Shown: piece by piece, positions 44,461-52,534 of the stretch
Numbering within the stretch: the stretch's first letter is position 1
How the letters are laid out: each line of letters opens with the position of its first letter
Origin: Sebaldella termitidis ATCC 33386
GTDB lineage: Bacteria > Fusobacteriota > Fusobacteriia > Fusobacteriales > Leptotrichiaceae
Reading direction: 5' to 3'
Length of the DNA stretch: 64,000 nt
NCBI RefSeq assembly: GCF_000024405.1
Contig: NC_013517.1
Location: 4,309,989-4,373,988 of the forward strand
Program-made: the position numbers and the translations under genes
Notes under the pieces: model-generated
Told to the model about the DNA's origin: nothing
The model's input: the letters and a program-made list of their open reading frames with translations, nothing else
The model's database searches: none

Positions 44461-45222
44461 TTAAAACAAATCCAGTTCCAGCCCCAAATCCTTTCTTCTC
44501 TTCAAAAGCTTTGGAACCACATTCTCCAGATCATCCATTGCATCTTCAAACGAGTCGTAATCTCCATATTTGGAATCATCCATAAATACGATATCTTCTT
44601 CTATCTCTTTTATCTGCTCCTTTGACAGCTTCACTTTTTCATCATTATCATCTGTATGAGGAATTCCCGAATCGTAATATTCCCCGCTGTATGCAATCAA
44701 ATCATAATCCTCCTCCAGAAGTCCCATAGAAGCAAGATTTTCAAACTGGGCACCCTCGCCATACGTCTCCCTGCTTAATTCTTCCAGAATATCCGGTGAT
44801 AATTCTCCCAGCATTTCAGATTCAGAGAAATACTCCTCATCTTCCCCGTCAAAAAGCTCCATATTAATATATTTATCCAAATCAGGCAGCCCCATAAAAG
44901 GAATATATTCCAGCTCCGACAGCGAATCAGGGTCTCTCAAAGCATTGAGCAGCACTTCTTTTCCCTGGGCAATCATCCATAGATTAAAATAAAGAGAAGT
45001 ATCATCACTGACATATCCGTTTATTGCTTTACAGGCCATATCCAGCCATACGCATTCATTGATACTTTCCAGATATTTTCCGGTATACAGATAAAACTCT
45101 ATTCTTTCTTTTTGATCAAGCTTTGAAATATGCTCATGTCCGAACTCGTGGAAGAAATTTAAGTCATTACCGCTTTTTTCCCTGAAAAGATCAATTAATT
45201 TCCAATATGATTCCTTTGTCAT
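44461..45222 (-). CDS. DUF4240-domain protein with acidic C-terminal extension
   Basis: A 253-residue soluble protein. Residues 1-110 fit DUF4240: F/Y-W-K-L-I at the start, A-x-x-A-I-N-G-Y-V-S-D-D, then W-M-I-A-Q-G-K-E and R-D-P-D-S-L. The C-terminal half is rich in Asp and Glu and not recognised. The ATG at 45222 is chosen because AAGGAGG lies 6 bp upstream. DUF4240 proteins often occur near polymorphic-toxin or immunity genes, but no toxin is adjacent here. It is divergent from the exported gene at 45500. Confidence 0.75.
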   Translation of the reverse strand: MTKESYWKLIDLFREKSGNDLNFFHEFGHEHISKLDQKERIEFYLYTGKYLESINECVWLDMACKAINGYVSDDTSLYFNLWMIAQGKEVLLNALRDPDSLSELEYIPFMGLPDLDKYINMELFDGEDEEYFSESEMLGELSPDILEELSRETYGEGAQFENLASMGLLEEDYDLIAYSGEYYDSGIPHTDDNDEKVKLSKEQIKEIEEDIVFMDDSKYGDYDSFEDAMDDLENVVPKLLKRRKDLGLELDLF

Positions 45223-45428
45223 CACTATCCTCCTTACTTAAAGTTATTATGCTGTTTACTTTTTGTTCTTAATTAATTATAACGTGATTTTCTGTTTAGT
45301 AAAGACCATCTGATAAACTAATTATAATTTTATACGAAAGTACATAATACTGCACCGGAATAAAATAACCAAATCGTTAATTAGATATATAAAAATCTCA
45401 GGAAACATTATTAAGAAAATAATTATAA

Positions 45429-45458
45429 TTGACAAATACATATAAATATATGTATAAT
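45429..45458 (+). promoter_or_regulatory. Near-consensus promoter containing a perfect palindrome
   Basis: TTGACA (45429-45434) and TATAAT (45453-45458) are 18 bp apart. Between them lies a perfect 20-bp palindrome with 9-bp arms, ATACATATA-AA-TATATGTAT (45436-45455). A strong promoter that would be shut off by a dimeric repressor at this site (inference). No regulator gene is adjacent. Confidence 0.75.
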
Positions 45459-45499
45459 TAATAACATTTAAAAGATAAAATAATAAAGGGTGGTAAATA

Positions 45500-46075
45500 A
45501 TGAAGTTTTTGGTATATTTTTTTATTTCTATTTCTTTGATATCTTCAACTGAAATAGATTTTTTTAGTATTAAAATCGAAAAAGGGAAAAATAAAGAGAG
45601 AGTATACAGCTCAGACGGGAAAATCTTGGATAAAGCAATAAGCATAATAAATTTCCCCGAAGAATTAAGTATAGCATCAAAAGAAGGGTATAATATTTCC
45701 GGTTTATGCGATACAGAAAACATAAATATCACTAAAATATCAAAAATTGACGTGGAATTCAAAAACGGTATTTCTACACAAAATATAAAATGCTATAACA
45801 GAAAGAATATTTTATTTTTTGAAAGTGAAATATTGGAAAATAATTTCCTCAGAATATCAAAATATGATATAAACGGAATATTGGATCAAAAAAAGCTATA
45901 TAATGATAATATTATTGAATTTTATTCATATTATGATAACGGTCAGATATTAAAGGAAGGAAACTTTAAAAACCATAAAAAAGAAGGCACATGGAAGGAA
46001 TATTACAAAGACGGAAGTTTAAAAAGCGTAACAGAGTTTAAAAAAGACAGAATTATAAATATTGTAAAGTATTAA
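45500..46075 (+). CDS. Exported MORN-repeat (YwqK-like) protein
   Basis: A 191-residue protein with an N-terminal signal peptide (M-K-F-L-V-Y-F-F-I-S-I-S-L-I-S-S). The C-terminal third has two MORN_2-like repeats, Y-Y-D-N-G-Q-I-L-K-E-G-N-F and Y-Y-K-D-G-S-L-K-S-V-T-E-F. These are often annotated as YwqK-family antitoxin. With a signal peptide and no toxin next to it, an antitoxin role is doubtful; envelope or surface location is more likely. GGGTGG site before the ATG. It is 21 bp upstream of the next gene. Confidence 0.75.
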   Translation: MKFLVYFFISISLISSTEIDFFSIKIEKGKNKERVYSSDGKILDKAISIINFPEELSIASKEGYNISGLCDTENINITKISKIDVEFKNGISTQNIKCYNRKNILFFESEILENNFLRISKYDINGILDQKKLYNDNIIEFYSYYDNGQILKEGNFKNHKKEGTWKEYYKDGSLKSVTEFKKDRIINIVKY

Positions 46076-46096
46076 ATGAAAGGGTGAGGAAAAATC

Positions 46097-46720
46097 ATGA
46101 AAAAAATTATGATATTATTGGTATTATTAGGAGGATTCACATTTAGTTCGACAGTTTACATTGATATTGCAGGACCGGAATATCTGACAGTAAATGCAGA
46201 TCAAGGTTTTAATCTAAACGGAATTCCATTGCACATGTTTACTAAAAAAGGAAGAGATACCGAAGCAAGAGCATACAAATTAACCGGTTATACAGTATCC
46301 GGAAAAGTGTATGCCGCAGAGAAGCTTTACAGTTATTTTCTGGAAAAAATTGCTAAAAACGAGACTTTTGAAGAGGAATTAAATAAATTATCAGAATTAC
46401 CCTCAGAGGAGAAAGAAAACATACTGAATTCCCTGAGCAAAAGCTTTACCTCAAAATGGAGCGACAACGGAGTAAAGATAATTATCAGCAATTCTTCCAA
46501 TAAAAAACTGTTTAATAAGAAAACAAGAAAAAGTGCTATATTTTATGACGATGTGGAGCATAAATTATATTTCAACGAGGATTTATTTGATTTCACAGAC
46601 AAAGAAAAAATTACAGGCTCTGTAGGATATGCAAACTATGACCATTTTCTGTTTTATAATAATGAAAAATGGAATGAATGGGATTTTTCAGACATAAATG
46701 ATTTTTTTGGCGTTAAGTAA
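46097..46720 (+). CDS. Exported protein of unknown function
   Basis: A 207-residue protein with a signal peptide (M-K-K-I-M-I-L-L-V-L-L-G-G-F-T-F-S-S, cut near residue 19). The mature part contains a small charged helical region (about 85-120, rich in E and K) and many aromatic residues near the C-terminus. I do not recognise a domain. GAGG precedes the ATG. It follows the MORN protein in the same operon and ends at a strong terminator, so both may act together at the envelope. Confidence 0.65.
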   Translation: MKKIMILLVLLGGFTFSSTVYIDIAGPEYLTVNADQGFNLNGIPLHMFTKKGRDTEARAYKLTGYTVSGKVYAAEKLYSYFLEKIAKNETFEEELNKLSELPSEEKENILNSLSKSFTSKWSDNGVKIIISNSSNKKLFNKKTRKSAIFYDDVEHKLYFNEDLFDFTDKEKITGSVGYANYDHFLFYNNEKWNEWDFSDINDFFGVK

Positions 46721-46790
46721 AATGAAGTAAGTAATAATAAATTTTTTTAATAACTTAGCTTGTAACAATCTCTAAATAAATAACACACAG

Positions 46791-46819
46791 GAACGGTATC
46801 TGATCCGATACCGTTCTTT
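46791..46819 (+). terminator. Terminator of the two-gene exported-protein operon
   Basis: A perfect 10-bp GAACGGTATC/GATACCGTTC hairpin with a 6-nt loop, followed by TTTG-TTT. It also lies just past the leftward stop of the 121-residue gene. Confidence 0.85.
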
Positions 46820-46846
46820 GTTTAAAAACAGGCAGATATCTTATCA

Positions 46847-47212
46847 TTAATAAATTTCAAATATTAAAGCAGATATCTCGGCTTGCGAGATTAACTTTTC
46901 AAAATATACGCATAAAACTTTTATTCCATATAAGATATCTTCGACAGCATATCCCCAGTCTCCAGCTAATTCATCAGCTGCGAATTTCCCTTCCTCTAAT
47001 ACCTTCAAAGCCTGCCGGGCTTGCTCAGCCAGAATTTCCATAGCATAGGAATCAGTATTTCCGCTAAAATTCTCCAAAAAATTAAAAACAATATCACATT
47101 CATCTATATAATCAAGAACAGCCATATACACATCTCCGGAAATACTCTGTTCGTCATATATTTCTTTTATTTCTCCGTTTTTCTTTTCCAAAACCCTAAA
47201 TAAAGCTGACAT
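46847..47212 (-). CDS. Small soluble protein of unknown function
   Basis: A 121-residue mostly helical, acidic protein without signal peptide. AGGAG precedes the ATG. It contains E-L-A-G-D-W-G-Y-A-V-E-D and a C-terminal hydrophobic helix. Size, acidity and its place beside DUF4240 and the exported proteins resemble immunity genes of polymorphic-toxin loci, but I cannot name a family. Leftward and monocistronic. Confidence 0.6.
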   Translation of the reverse strand: MSALFRVLEKKNGEIKEIYDEQSISGDVYMAVLDYIDECDIVFNFLENFSGNTDSYAMEILAEQARQALKVLEEGKFAADELAGDWGYAVEDILYGIKVLCVYFEKLISQAEISALIFEIY

Positions 47213-47245
47213 TTTTCACTCCTCCATAAATCATCAATATAAGCA

Positions 47246-47280
47246 AAGGACTGTATCACTTTGGAAATGATACAGCCCTT
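47246..47280. other. Hairpin after the S1-repeat protein gene
   Basis: AAGG-A-CTGTATCA pairs with TGATACAG-C-CCTT, one mismatch in 13 bp. There is no clear U-tract on the leftward strand, so it is either a weak terminator or an mRNA end-stabiliser. Confidence 0.55.
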
Positions 47281-47297
47281 CTATATAAACTATTTTA

Positions 47298-49343
47298 TTA
47301 TTCTTCTTTTTTTACACCATAAATTTCGAGAAGCTCTTTTAATTCTTTTTCTTCCTCCATTTCAGAAATCTTCTTTACAGAAAGGATAACTGACTTTCTT
47401 TTTTCATGCATTTCCGTGATAATTCCTTCTACTGTATCTCCTACAGCCAGTGTTGTATTTTCCGGAAGCTCCTTTTTAGGAATCAAAGCGCTGAATCTGT
47501 CTGTGAGCTTTACTATATAACCGTTTTCTATCTCATTTTCTACAGATACTTTTACTTTATTTCCTATTTTATACATGCTTTCCATTTCTTTCCATGGTGA
47601 TTGAGTAAGCTGTTTTATTCCTCCGCTGATTTTTTTCTCTTTCTCGTCAATTTTCAGAATTCTAAAGTTAACTATATCTCCGAGCTTATATTCTTTATGC
47701 TCTTCCTTTTCCCATGAAAAATCATTACGATGTATGAATACCTCCAAACCGTCTTCCAGTTCGGCAAATATTCCGTATTCCTGAATATTTATCACTTTTC
47801 CGCTTACTTCCTGATTCAGAGTGTATTTATCATGTATATTTGCCCATATATCATCCAGAATAGCTTTCATGCTTAATGATACTCTTCTTTTTTCCTCATT
47901 AAATTCAAGAATCTTAAATTTAATTTTTTCTCCTACAGTAAATTTCTCTTTCAGATTATTTACCCGTCTGTATGAAATTTCAGAAATATGAACCATTCCT
48001 TCCACATTTTCCTCCATTTCAACTAAAAGTGCAAAATCCAGTATTTCTTTTATCTCTCTTTCCAGAATCTGTCCTTTTTGATACTTGTCCTTTACAGTTT
48101 CCCACGGGTCACTGCTCAGACGCTTTATACTCAGCTTAAATATCTTAGCATCTTTATTCAGCTCTATAATCTTTGCTTTTACAGTATCTCCCAGCTTGAA
48201 CTGTTCTATTACTCCAGTATGTGCTCCCCATGATATTTCAGAAATATGTATAAATCCGAGTACATCATCCACACTTGGAAGTATTGCAAAATCCAGTATT
48301 TTTTCTATTACTCCCTCTACTGTATCTCCTACTTTATAGTTTTCGACAAGCTTATCCCAAGGGTTTTCATCCAGCTGCTTTACACTTAATTTATAGTTTC
48401 TTCCCTTTTCGTCTATCTCTATTATTCTTGCTTTCAGCTTTTGCCCCAATGAATAACATTTTGACAATTCCTCTATCGGATGCCAGCTTATTTCAGAAAT
48501 ATGTATAAACCCTCTGTTATGCTCATGCTCTACCACAATACCGAAAGGCATTACTTCACTCACTTCCGCCTCAAGCACATCTCCTGTTTTATACTTTGCT
48601 ATAAATATATTCCACGGATCTTCCTTCATTTGCTTTATACTCATTTTTATTTTCTTGTTTTCTTTATCTAATTCTATTATTTTGGCTTTTATTTTATCAT
48701 TTGCATTAAATAAATGTTTCAGATCTTTTACTGATGACCAGTCTACTTCGGAAATATGTATAAATCCTGTTGTTTTTCCTAAATCTACTATTAATCCGAA
48801 ATCCAGAATTTCCTTTATTGTTCCTTCCAGTACATCTCCCTTTTGGACTGTCTGATAAAAATCTTCCTCTTCTTTTTTTACTAAATCACTTCTTGACAAT
48901 GTCAGATTTTTTGTATCTTTATCTATTATCAAAAACTTAAATTTTTTATTTTTATATTCATCATCACGTCTTAAATTAGAAATCGAAAACGGAAGGAAGC
49001 CAATATTTTTCCCTAATTTTACTTTATATCCGCCTTTTATTTTTTCTATTATTTCTCCCTGAATAATATCCCCTGTTTCATATGAAGCAAATTCTTTTTC
49101 TTTATCCAGCAAAAACTTAGAAACTATGATATTTTCACCATCGTTTCTTATGATTTTCACTTCTACGACTTCACCCACATTAAGATTTTCAATCTCGTTG
49201 GTATAAATTTTACCTTCAAGCTTGTCATTAACATCTAGATAAGAAAAGTCTTTTTCTTTTCTAAGTATTATTCCCTCTATCAGTTCCCCTTTCTTCTTTT
49301 CCTCCGGTAAATACTCATTTAACAGCGTCTCGAATTCATTCAT
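47298..49343 (-). CDS. Multi-repeat S1 RNA-binding protein (ribosomal protein S1 homolog)
   Basis: A 681-residue cytoplasmic RNA-binding protein with eight consecutive S1 domains of roughly 70-85 residues. The third to sixth show F-I-H-I-S-E or close variants (G-F-I-H-I-S-E-V/I and G-M-V-H-I-S-E), and repeats 3-7 end with P-W or I-W. Repeats 1, 2 and 8 are more diverged. E. coli S1 has six repeats. It follows ispH, an arrangement seen in several Firmicutes where S1 is fused or linked to IspH. AGGAG precedes the ATG. It probably helps ribosomes bind mRNA, but could be a paralog with another role. Confidence 0.86.
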   Translation of the reverse strand: MNEFETLLNEYLPEEKKKGELIEGIILRKEKDFSYLDVNDKLEGKIYTNEIENLNVGEVVEVKIIRNDGENIIVSKFLLDKEKEFASYETGDIIQGEIIEKIKGGYKVKLGKNIGFLPFSISNLRRDDEYKNKKFKFLIIDKDTKNLTLSRSDLVKKEEEDFYQTVQKGDVLEGTIKEILDFGLIVDLGKTTGFIHISEVDWSSVKDLKHLFNANDKIKAKIIELDKENKKIKMSIKQMKEDPWNIFIAKYKTGDVLEAEVSEVMPFGIVVEHEHNRGFIHISEISWHPIEELSKCYSLGQKLKARIIEIDEKGRNYKLSVKQLDENPWDKLVENYKVGDTVEGVIEKILDFAILPSVDDVLGFIHISEISWGAHTGVIEQFKLGDTVKAKIIELNKDAKIFKLSIKRLSSDPWETVKDKYQKGQILEREIKEILDFALLVEMEENVEGMVHISEISYRRVNNLKEKFTVGEKIKFKILEFNEEKRRVSLSMKAILDDIWANIHDKYTLNQEVSGKVINIQEYGIFAELEDGLEVFIHRNDFSWEKEEHKEYKLGDIVNFRILKIDEKEKKISGGIKQLTQSPWKEMESMYKIGNKVKVSVENEIENGYIVKLTDRFSALIPKKELPENTTLAVGDTVEGIITEMHEKRKSVILSVKKISEMEEEKELKELLEIYGVKKEE

Positions 49344-49461
49344 ATTATTACTCCTTTTAAACTTAGTGTTTTGTCTAACTATATACTAAATAAACCAATA
49401 TTTATTAACATCAAAACTATTGTTCCCGTTTCTGCTTATTTTTGTCTGTACTGACAGGGTA

Positions 49462-50337
49462 TTAGTCTTCCAGTTCTTTTATTTTATTTTCTATTATTGC
49501 TATTAATTCTTCAGGAGTGGATGCTCCCGCAGATACTCCTAATTTTCTTACTCCGTCTAACATATGTTTCTTTATATCATCGTTATTTTCAATCAGATAA
49601 CTTTTTTCATTAAGATTTTTTGATATCTGATAAAGCTTTTTTGTATTTGAGCTCTGCTCGCTTCCTATTATAAAAACTGCGTCTACTTCCTGTGCCAGCT
49701 TTTCAATCGCCGACTGTCTCTGATGTGTTGCTCCGCAGATAGTCTTTACTACTTTATAATTAATGAATCTGTTTATTATATAGTCATTTATCTCCTGAAA
49801 TATAAATCTGTTATAAGTTGTCTGAAATAAAAATACCCATTTTTCATTTATGTCCAGCTCTGCCTGCTTTAATTCATCAAGGCTTCCAAAAATCAAGGGC
49901 TTTATTCCATAGCTGGTTATTCCCTTTACTTCCGGATGATCTTTATCTCCTATAAATACACTCTTATATCCTCTTTGCTCCCAGATCACTACCTGATCCC
50001 TTGCACTCTTTACATAAATGCATGCCATGTCAATCAGCTTTACACCAATTTCCAGGAGCTTTTTCTGTACATTCTGTGTTGTTCCGTGTGCCCTGATTAT
50101 TACAATATCTCCGCTTTTCAGAGGTGTATTATTATTTAATACATCTTCCTCAGATACAAAAATAACACCTTTTTTAAGTAATTTTTCTATTACGAATTCG
50201 TTATGCACCAGCATACCCAGAACATATATCTGTCCCCTGTTCATATCAACGTATCTGTGTACCTCGTCCACTGCTTCCCTTACACCAAAGCAAAATCCCA
50301 TATGCTCGGCTCTGATAATCTCTATATTAAGTTTCAT
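49462..50337 (-). CDS. ispH: 4-hydroxy-3-methylbut-2-enyl diphosphate reductase
   Basis: A 291-residue iron-sulfur enzyme making isopentenyl and dimethylallyl diphosphate at the end of the MEP pathway. The three cluster cysteines are Cys16 (M-G-F-C-F-G-V), Cys106 and Cys201 (I-C-G-A-T-H-Q-R-Q). His45 and His84 of the diphosphate pocket are present. The middle motif reads M-A-C-I-Y-V rather than the usual A-T-C-P-x-V. The ATG overlaps the HPr gene by 11 bp. Confidence 0.93.
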   Translation of the reverse strand: MKLNIEIIRAEHMGFCFGVREAVDEVHRYVDMNRGQIYVLGMLVHNEFVIEKLLKKGVIFVSEEDVLNNNTPLKSGDIVIIRAHGTTQNVQKKLLEIGVKLIDMACIYVKSARDQVVIWEQRGYKSVFIGDKDHPEVKGITSYGIKPLIFGSLDELKQAELDINEKWVFLFQTTYNRFIFQEINDYIINRFINYKVVKTICGATHQRQSAIEKLAQEVDAVFIIGSEQSSNTKKLYQISKNLNEKSYLIENNDDIKKHMLDGVRKLGVSAGASTPEELIAIIENKIKELED

Positions 50338-50596
50338 TAAATTTCTCCTCTTCGATTAAAATTCTAAGAGCTTCCAAAACTTCCTCCTCATCTTCACCGT
50401 CTGCAGTTATTGCCAGTACTCTGCCTTTTTCAGCAGCCAGAAGCATAAGTCCCATTATACTTCTCCCGTTTACTTCTTCTCCGTTTGTTTTTACAATTAT
50501 TTCCGAATCATACTCACTTACCAGCTCTACAAATTTAGACGACGGCCTCGCATGAAGACCTGCCTCATTTTTTATCTCCACTTTTATTTCCTTCAT
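50327..50596 (-). CDS. ptsH: Phosphocarrier protein HPr
   Basis: An 89-residue PTS phosphoryl carrier. The active His15 lies in G-L-H-A-R-P, and Ser46 lies in G-R-S-I-M-G, the regulatory site used by HPr kinase in Firmicutes. It therefore may take part in catabolite control as well as in transport. It would supply phosphate to the EIIBC and to the orphan EIIA in this window. It sits at the head of a ptsH-ispH-S1 cluster; no ptsI is here. Confidence 0.96.
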   Translation of the reverse strand: MKEIKVEIKNEAGLHARPSSKFVELVSEYDSEIIVKTNGEEVNGRSIMGLMLLAAEKGRVLAITADGEDEEEVLEALRILIEEEKFNET

Positions 50597-50769
50597 GTTT
50601 TGAATCTCCTAAAATTTTTATCTTTAAATAACTTAATTATATCGTATTATCAAAAATTTTTAAAGTGCTTATTTTTGGTTTTATTACAGATTTTGTAAAT
50701 ATTTCAGACAAAAGCCGTTATTTTCAATCTTAATACAAATTATTCCCATTGGTTTTTTTTTGTAAAAAA

Positions 50770-50797
50770 CTGACGGGACTTAGTAAATCCTCATCAG
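50770..50797 (-). terminator. Probable terminator of the GH1 gene at 50815
   Basis: CTGA-CG-GGA pairs with TCC-TCA-TCAG, then the leftward strand reads CAGTTTTTTAC. The internal loop makes it imperfect. Confidence 0.5.
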
Positions 50798-50814
50798 CTT
50801 TTCTTTTGGAAGCT

Positions 50815-52224
50815 TTATTCAAATTCATCTTCAAGCGGTTCAAAGCCATTTTCTTCAATTACTTTTTTTATCCAGTATCCTGATTTTTTTATTGTTCTGT
50901 TTCTTGTTTTCAAATCAAGAGATACATAACCGTATCTGTTTTTATAAGCATTAGTCCATGACCAGTTATCCACAAATGTCCACAGGTGATATCCCTGACA
51001 GTTCGATCCTTCTTCCATTGCTTTATGAAGCCATTCCAAATGTTCCTTTATGAATTCTATTCTGTAATCATCCTCTATCATACCGTCTTTATTTATAAAA
51101 CGCTCTTCATTCTGCACTCCCATGCCATTTTCCGATATAAACCATTTGATATTGCCAAATTCATTTTTTACACGCATTGCTATATCATAAATTGATTTCG
51201 GATATATTTCCCAGCCTCTGTACACATTCATACGTCTGTTAGGCATTTCATAATCATCAAAATACCAGTTAGGTGTAAATGGTGCATTTACATTAGGAGC
51301 ATATTTAGGAGCATTTACACGCTGCGGCTGGTAATAGTTTATCCCTATAAAGTCTACAGTATTTTCTTTTATTAATTCCTTTTCCCCAGGAAGGATATCA
51401 AACATACAGTCATGCTTTTCCAAAATTTCCAGATATTCATCATCGTATTGTCCGTTTACGCACGGATCCATAAATATCATATTAAAAAACAGATCTGCAA
51501 CCCTTGCAGCATACTTATCCGCACTTCTTGCGCTTCTTGGTATCGGCGGAAGAAGATCCAGCACTATTCCTATTTCTCCGCTCAGCTGTAAACTTTTATA
51601 TACTTTACAAGCTCCCGCATGTGCAAGAAGAATGTTATAGCTCGCCTGTGCAAAGGATTTTGTACTTAATTCCGCAGGATATATAAAATTATACAGATAT
51701 GCTCCTTTTGTGTGTGCAACAGGCTCATTAAAAGTTATCCATCTTTTTACTCTGTCACCGAAAAGCTCAAAAGCTGTCTTAGCAAACTTTACATATAGCT
51801 CTGTTACCTTTTTACTTTTAAAGCCTCCATATTTCTGCTCAAGCTCAATGGGAGTATCAAAGTGAAAAAGATTCATTACAGGTTCAATCCCGTTTTCCAG
51901 CATTTCATTGATATAATTATTATAAAATTCCACAGCTTTTGGATCCGGCTCGCCTGTTTCAAGATTTTTTATAAGTCTTGTCCACTGAATAGATGTTCTG
52001 AATGACTTTAAGCCTAATTCCGCCATTATTTTTATGTCTTCCTTATATCTGTTATAGCTGTCGCATGTTATCTTCGGTCCTACATTCTGGTAAAAACGCT
52101 CTTTATCATTTTTATACCAGTAGTCCCATAAAGATTCATGCGGTTTATCCTGTGACCCTTCACTCTGCGGTCCGCTTGACGCTGTACCCCAATCAAAATT
52201 TTCCGGAAATTTAAGCTTTTTCAT
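50815..52224 (-). CDS. Glycoside hydrolase family 1 (beta-glucosidase or 6-phospho-beta-glucosidase)
   Basis: A 469-residue cytoplasmic GH1 enzyme. Acid/base Glu167 lies in F-N-E-P, nucleophile Glu365 in I-S-E-N-G. It is only distantly similar to the GH1 enzyme at 31014, so the two have probably split substrates. It is monocistronic, with no PTS or ABC partner adjacent. AGGAGG precedes the ATG. Whether the substrate is phosphorylated cannot be decided by eye. Confidence 0.86.
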   Translation of the reverse strand: MKKLKFPENFDWGTASSGPQSEGSQDKPHESLWDYWYKNDKERFYQNVGPKITCDSYNRYKEDIKIMAELGLKSFRTSIQWTRLIKNLETGEPDPKAVEFYNNYINEMLENGIEPVMNLFHFDTPIELEQKYGGFKSKKVTELYVKFAKTAFELFGDRVKRWITFNEPVAHTKGAYLYNFIYPAELSTKSFAQASYNILLAHAGACKVYKSLQLSGEIGIVLDLLPPIPRSARSADKYAARVADLFFNMIFMDPCVNGQYDDEYLEILEKHDCMFDILPGEKELIKENTVDFIGINYYQPQRVNAPKYAPNVNAPFTPNWYFDDYEMPNRRMNVYRGWEIYPKSIYDIAMRVKNEFGNIKWFISENGMGVQNEERFINKDGMIEDDYRIEFIKEHLEWLHKAMEEGSNCQGYHLWTFVDNWSWTNAYKNRYGYVSLDLKTRNRTIKKSGYWIKKVIEENGFEPLEDEFE

Positions 52225-52449
52225 ATCTATATCCTCCTAAGGTTAAAATCTATTTTACCAATTGTGCATTTCACACTTTACAAAAAATAAAACTTAATAT
52301 TACAACCATATTTTCATATTATAAACTCTGTGATTTATAAAAAAACTCAAATATTTCACAAATAAAATTAAGAGTATTAAAAGTTTTTTCTAAGATTTCT
52401 AAGCTATACTTAAAATATAAAAATATTTTTCTTCATATACCCCCTTGAG

Positions 52450-52480
52450 ACTGTTGAATTTGATTCAACAGTTTTTTTTC
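52450..52480 (+). terminator. Orphan rightward intrinsic terminator
   Basis: ACTGTTGAAT pairs with ATTCAACAGT around a 3-nt loop and is followed by eight T residues. It is oriented rightward, but both flanking genes are leftward. It may end a short RNA starting near a TATACT at 52406, or act within the 52225-52534 intergenic stretch. Confidence 0.8.
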
Positions 52481-52485
52481 TAATA

Positions 52486-52529
52486 AAAAGATGCTTTCAC
52501 TGCTTTTGCTTCATGTGAAAACATCTTTT
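52486..52529. terminator. Terminator after pheT
   Basis: AAAAGATG-C-TTTCAC pairs with GTGAAA-A-CATCTTTT with one mismatch. Poly-A and poly-T flanks allow it to work both ways; leftward it ends pheST. Confidence 0.8.
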
Positions 52530-52534
52530 CTTTT

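Noticed and set aside
45322-45762. 146-codon leftward open frame with several hydrophobic stretches
   Set aside because: It overlaps the start of the exported MORN gene and the palindrome promoter on the other strand, and has no ribosome-binding site; AT-rich antisense frames look hydrophobic by default.
45500-46720. Toxin-antitoxin pair with the YwqK-like protein as antitoxin
   Set aside because: Both products have signal peptides and neither resembles a toxin, so the usual cytoplasmic neutralisation model does not fit.
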